Source: Flavobacteriaceae bacterium (lineage in GTDB: Bacteria > Bacteroidota > Bacteroidia > Flavobacteriales > Flavobacteriaceae). From it: a stretch of 18,225 bases of DNA. Position numbers and translations under genes: made by a program. The stretch's first letter is position 1. Every line of letters begins with the position of its first letter. The stretch lies in assembly GCA_015493405.1 (NCBI GenBank), contig WGDF01000095.1:1-18225 (forward strand), read 5' to 3'. This document shows positions 14,555 to 18,225 of this stretch, piece after piece. The notes below the pieces were generated by a model, which saw only the letters and a program-made list of their open reading frames with translations, did not search any database and was not told where the DNA came from.

Positions 14555-17344
14555 AGAGGGCAACTTCTCCTTTAAATAGGGCGTCAACAAAGAGTGACCG
14601 GCTTTGACCAATGCCTCAGGAGTGCCCTGAAATACAAGATTTCCCCCTTTCTTGCCGCCTTCCGGGCCTAAATCTATCAGCCAATCTGCAGATTTAATAA
14701 TTTCAAGATTGTGCTCTATCACTAAAATACTATGGCCATTCTCAATCAAAGCTTCAAATGAATTGAGCAATTTTTTGATGTCGTGAAAATGCAAACCTGT
14801 TGTCGGTTCATCAAAAATAAATAGCGTTTTAGGCTGTCTGTTGCCTTTGACTAAAAAAGAAGCCAGTTTAATCCGTTGTGCTTCACCACCGGAAAGACTT
14901 GACGAAGATTGACCGAGACTGACATATCCTAAGCCTACATCTTGCAAAGGTTTGAGCTTAGCAACTATTTTAGGTTGTTTGTTTTTTTGAAAAAAATCAA
15001 TAGCTTCATCCACTTTCATCTCCAACACATCGTGAATACTTTTTCCCTCAAAATGTACATCGAGAATTTCATCTTTAAACCGTTTACCTTCACAGACTTC
15101 ACAAGTCAAATGAACATCGGCCATAAATTGCATTTCTATTGTTACTTGTCCCTCTCCCTTACAATGTTCGCAGCGGCCCCCTTCCACATTAAAACTAAAA
15201 TGTTTGGGCTGTAAATGTTTGATTTTCGCTAAACGTTGTGAGGCAAATAAGTTACGGATATCATCATAGGCTTTGATATAAGTTACCGGATTGGAACGGC
15301 TGCTGCGACCAATCGGATTTTGATCCAAATATTCAATATGTTCCAATTGTTTAAAACTGCCTTCCAAAGCAGTCATTTCTCCGGTCTTAGGGCCGTGACC
15401 ATATAGTTTTTTATGAAGCGCCGGGTAAATAATTTCTGCGGCTAAAGTGCTCTTCCCTGAACCTGAAACACCTGTAATCACTGATAAAGCATGCAAAGGA
15501 AATTGAACATCAATATTTTTCAAATTGTGTTGCCGCGCCCCTTTTATTTGGATAAAATCTTTGGATTGCCGTCTGATTTCAGGTATTTTAATTTGTTTTT
15601 TACCGGTTAAATATTGAGCTGTTAAAGTATCCGTTTTCAAAATTTCATCCAACTTTCCAGTCGCTACTAAGTTACCTCCGAACAAACCAGCTTCGGGACC
15701 CATATCTAAAATATAATCTGCCGCCTTCATAATATCTTCATCATGCTCAACCACGACAACCGTATTGCCCAAATCCCGTAACGCTTGTAAAACTTTGATT
15801 AAGCGTTCCGTATCCTTTGGATGTAAACCAATACTGGGCTCATCTAAAACATAAATGGACCCAACCAAACTACTGCCTAAAGAAGTGGCCAAATTTATCC
15901 GCTGCGTTTCACCGCCCGACAAGGTATTTGAAGGCCGGTTCAGAGTTAAATAACCCAAACCCACATGGAGCAGAAAATCAATGCGACTGTTAATTTCATA
16001 TAAAATTCTTTTGGAGACAGATTGGTCATAGTCCGAAAGTTTCAAGTTGTTAAAAAAAACTTTCAATTCCTCTATAGGCATTTCCACCAATTCCCCAATA
16101 TTTTTATGCCCCACTTGCACATAAAAAGCCTCTTGACGCAGTCGTTTACCTTCACAAGACGGACAGAGGGTTTTTCCTCGATACCGCGCCAATAAAACGC
16201 GGTTCTGAATCTTATAACTCTTTTGCTCGAGCTCTTTAAAAAAATCATGTATCCCAACAAAATAAGCATTGCCGTTCCAAACCAAATCTTGTTGTGTTTT
16301 ACTTAATTTAAACCAAGGTGTGTGAACCGGAAAATCAAATTTATGGGCATGTTCTATCAATAAATCCTTATAATACTGTAAACTATTGCCTTTCCAACAA
16401 GCAATTGCCCCTTCATAAATCGAAAGTGTTGTATTCGGTATTACTTTTTGAGGATCAATGCCCAAAACGCTACCGAAGCCGTCACAAGTTTTGCAAGCAC
16501 CATAAGGCGTGTTAAAACTAAACAGATGAATACCGGGCTCCGGAAAATCCATATCATCTAAAGCAAATCTTTGAGAAAATGAATAGCTTCTTTTATTTTC
16601 CCAATCTGTCAGTCTCAAAGCGCCTTGCCCTTCAAAAAAAGCTTTTTGAACAGAATCGGCCAAACGATTCCAATAATCTTCATCATCTTTAAGTTGTATC
16701 CGGTCAATTACCAACTCCAAATCTTCAGGTAATTTTTTGAGTTTTAAAATTTCTGAAATATCAAAAATATCGGCACCTACTTTTAATCGCGCATAGCCCT
16801 GTTGCTCCAAAATACGGATTATGGTTTTAAGATCTTTGTCGTAATGTGCCTCTAAATTTACAGACAAAATCCAACGGGAAGTCACCGCTTGTTCTTTTAA
16901 AAAATTTATCACATCGCTAACAGTGTGCTTTTTAACTTCTCGCCCTGAAACCGGAGATATGGTTTTGCCAATACGGGCATATAATAATTTGAGATAATCA
17001 TATATTTCAGTTGCCGTACCGACCGTAGAACGCGGATTAGAAGTGTTAACTTTTTGTTTAATGGCAATCGCCGGTGCAATCCCTTTGATGTTTTTAACCT
17101 TGGGTTTTTGAATTTTTCCCAAAAATTGTCGTGCATAGGAAGACAAACTTTCAATATAACGCCGTTGGCCTTCGGCATATAAAGTATCATAAGCCAAACT
17201 TGACTTCCCGCTACCTGACACACCGGTAATGACAACCAATTGATTACGGGGAATCAAAACACTGACATTTTTTAAATTATTTTCAGCAGCCTCTTCAATA
17301 AAAATATGCTGGTCCGAATTAAATATTTGGGATAAATCTTTCAT
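14549..17344 (-). CDS. uvrA: UvrABC excision nuclease subunit A
   Basis: This 931-aa dimeric damage-recognition ATPase loads UvrB in nucleotide excision repair. Two ABC modules are complete: Walker A GVSGSGKSS (41-49) and GVSGSGKST (625-633), signatures LSGGE (475-479 and 817-821), and Walker B segments YVLDEPSIGLHP and FIFDEPTTGLHF. The first zinc module has C284/C287 and C394/C397. The second is C725-X2-C728-X19-C748-X2-C751, the classical zinc finger that reports damage. The insertion between the first Walker A and the first zinc motif (about 110-250) holds the UvrB-binding domain, so this is a class I UvrA, not a short UvrA2-like paralogue. The ATG at 17344 has a -7 promoter element 26 bases upstream and no obvious Shine-Dalgarno. 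Confidence 0.97.
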   Translation of the reverse strand: MKDLSQIFNSDQHIFIEEAAENNLKNVSVLIPRNQLVVITGVSGSGKSSLAYDTLYAEGQRRYIESLSSYARQFLGKIQKPKVKNIKGIAPAIAIKQKVNTSNPRSTVGTATEIYDYLKLLYARIGKTISPVSGREVKKHTVSDVINFLKEQAVTSRWILSVNLEAHYDKDLKTIIRILEQQGYARLKVGADIFDISEILKLKKLPEDLELVIDRIQLKDDEDYWNRLADSVQKAFFEGQGALRLTDWENKRSYSFSQRFALDDMDFPEPGIHLFSFNTPYGACKTCDGFGSVLGIDPQKVIPNTTLSIYEGAIACWKGNSLQYYKDLLIEHAHKFDFPVHTPWFKLSKTQQDLVWNGNAYFVGIHDFFKELEQKSYKIQNRVLLARYRGKTLCPSCEGKRLRQEAFYVQVGHKNIGELVEMPIEELKVFFNNLKLSDYDQSVSKRILYEINSRIDFLLHVGLGYLTLNRPSNTLSGGETQRINLATSLGSSLVGSIYVLDEPSIGLHPKDTERLIKVLQALRDLGNTVVVVEHDEDIMKAADYILDMGPEAGLFGGNLVATGKLDEILKTDTLTAQYLTGKKQIKIPEIRRQSKDFIQIKGARQHNLKNIDVQFPLHALSVITGVSGSGKSTLAAEIIYPALHKKLYGHGPKTGEMTALEGSFKQLEHIEYLDQNPIGRSSRSNPVTYIKAYDDIRNLFASQRLAKIKHLQPKHFSFNVEGGRCEHCKGEGQVTIEMQFMADVHLTCEVCEGKRFKDEILDVHFEGKSIHDVLEMKVDEAIDFFQKNKQPKIVAKLKPLQDVGLGYVSLGQSSSSLSGGEAQRIKLASFLVKGNRQPKTLFIFDEPTTGLHFHDIKKLLNSFEALIENGHSILVIEHNLEIIKSADWLIDLGPEGGKKGGNLVFQGTPEALVKAGHSLLTPYLKEKLPSL

Positions 17345-17370
17345 TAAAATGAACTAAAATTTGCAAAGCG

Positions 17371-17378
17371 CAAAAATA
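17371..17378 (-). promoter_or_regulatory. Putative uvrA -7 element
   Basis: TATTTTTG on the minus strand matches TAnnTTTG and lies 26 bases before the uvrA ATG, in the 70-base gap after ygiQ. No -33 TTG is at the right distance. I see no LexA-like palindrome that would mark SOS control. Confidence 0.4.
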
Positions 17379-17414
17379 CGATTTTATCAGCAATAACTTG
17401 AGTTAAAACTAAAA

Positions 17415-18225
17415 CTATTTACGCTGTTTGCGTGCATGGTGAGGCCCCCGTTTTTTTTTATGGGCCCGGCTTTTTCCAACGGTTTCAGCTTTATTTTTAC
17501 CTGCCCGATCTAAAAGAACCGCCATTAAATCACGCCGGTTTAAGTCCGTTAATTTATTTTTTATCCATTGCCGATTTTCAGGTTTATACCAAAAGAAAAA
17601 TTTCCATTGATCCAATTTTGATTTGCGATCCGTAACCGTCTTAACCGGTTTTAAAGTATAAGGATGATAACCCGAATAATAGGCAACTGTAGCTACAGTC
17701 ATAGGTGTTGGGGTAAAATCTTGCACCTGTTCCAATTGAAATCCCATATTTTTGGTTTCGGCAGCCAAATTGGCCATATCTTCCATATCACTCTGCGGGT
17801 GTGAAGAAATAAAATAGGGTACTAATTGTTGTTTTAAATGATGTTTTTTTAAAATTTTGTCATAAGTTTTTTTAAAATCATGAAAATATTTAAAAGAAGG
17901 CTTTCGCATCATTTTTAAGACTTTATCCGAGGTATGTTCGGGGGCGACCTTCAAACGCCCTGATGTATGTCGGGTTACCAATTGTTCCAAATAACCTTCA
18001 AGTTCTTTAGGATTGGCTTTTTTATTGAAAGAAGACACTGTCAAATCATAGCGAATACCGCTTCCTACAAAAGCTTTTTTAACCTTAGGATGCTGATCTA
18101 CCATTTGGTAAATCTCCAATAAATCTTTATGCGAAGTATCTAAATTGCTACAAACAACCGGATTGATACAAGATGGCGCCGTACATTTTTCACAAATACT
18201 CAAATCTTTACCCCGCATTTTATAC
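17415..18225 (-). CDS. YgiQ-family radical SAM protein (partial, C-terminal part)
   Basis: The frame is open through the right edge. The Met at 18218 is internal, since the residues just before it read YKM, as in the NMYKM segment of this family, so the gene begins outside the window and its radical SAM CxxxCxxC is not visible. About 269 residues remain. Diagnostic segments are CEKCTAPSC and NPVVCSNLDTSH near the edge, then VGSGIRYDL, RLKVAPEHTSDKVLKMM, PYFISSHPQS and QVQDFTPTPMTVATVAYYSG, all strongly conserved in the UPF0313/YgiQ family. The C-terminus is a basic tail rich in Lys, Arg and His (about 25 residues). The function of YgiQ is unknown. It is transcribed towards uvrA, with 70 bases between them and a candidate uvrA promoter in the gap. 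Confidence 0.92.
   Translation of the reverse strand, partial: YKMRGKDLSICEKCTAPSCINPVVCSNLDTSHKDLLEIYQMVDQHPKVKKAFVGSGIRYDLTVSSFNKKANPKELEGYLEQLVTRHTSGRLKVAPEHTSDKVLKMMRKPSFKYFHDFKKTYDKILKKHHLKQQLVPYFISSHPQSDMEDMANLAAETKNMGFQLEQVQDFTPTPMTVATVAYYSGYHPYTLKPVKTVTDRKSKLDQWKFFFWYKPENRQWIKNKLTDLNRRDLMAVLLDRAGKNKAETVGKSRAHKKKRGPHHARKQRK

Noticed and set aside
16909..17235. 108-aa minus-strand frame within uvrA
   Set aside because: It overlaps the first Walker A and UvrB-binding region of uvrA in another frame and has no independent support.
17415..18218. YgiQ starting at the Met at 18218
   Set aside because: The frame continues to the edge with Tyr-Lys before this Met, matching the internal YKM of the family, and the protein would lack its whole radical SAM core.
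1..18225. CRISPR array, tRNA, rRNA or insertion sequence
   Set aside because: I saw no regularly spaced direct repeats, no tRNA-like cloverleaf, no rRNA sequence and no transposase motifs or paired terminal repeats.

Overview
The window looks like chromosomal core-genome DNA from a gliding or T9SS-bearing member of the Bacteroidota, most likely class Flavobacteriia. The evidence is the pair of GldJ and GldK lipoproteins, the low GC content, the near absence of Shine-Dalgarno sequences, and gene starts preceded by the Bacteroidetes sigma-factor -7 element TAnnTTTG, in two cases with a TTG or TTTG -33 element 19-20 bases upstream. I cannot assign a genus. I see no phage, transposon, CRISPR array, tRNA or rRNA, and no intergenic stretch longer than 300 bases.

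Left third (1-7313, all minus strand), read in the direction of transcription: a rhomboid intramembrane protease, gldJ, a hairpin terminator, topA (topoisomerase I), a degenerate arginase/formimidoylglutamase-family protein starting 6 bases after topA, and gldK, cut by the left edge. GldJ and GldK are paralogous FGE-sulfatase-fold outer-membrane lipoproteins of the type IX secretion and gliding machinery. In the relatives I recall, gldL, gldM and gldN would follow to the left.

Middle (7427-14554, all plus strand): lipA (lipoyl synthase), a Pif1-like helicase with C-terminal HRDC and helix-turn-helix domains, a 106-aa protein of the small family often found beside ribonuclease Z, an unrecognised 218-aa basic tryptophan-rich protein closed by a strong terminator, then the pair thiI (tRNA 4-thiouridine synthase, THUMP plus PP-loop, no rhodanese) and lysA (diaminopimelate decarboxylase).

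Right (14549-18225, minus strand): uvrA, which overlaps lysA tail to tail by 6 bases, and the C-terminal part of a YgiQ-type radical SAM protein cut by the right edge.

Most genes are housekeeping. The best leads are the arginase-like pseudoenzyme embedded beside gliding genes, gldJ placed in the topA-gldK neighbourhood, the odd thiI start (ATG-ACA-TAA immediately before a TTG start), and the repeat-containing 218-aa basic protein. I found no convincing undescribed defence or mobile system.
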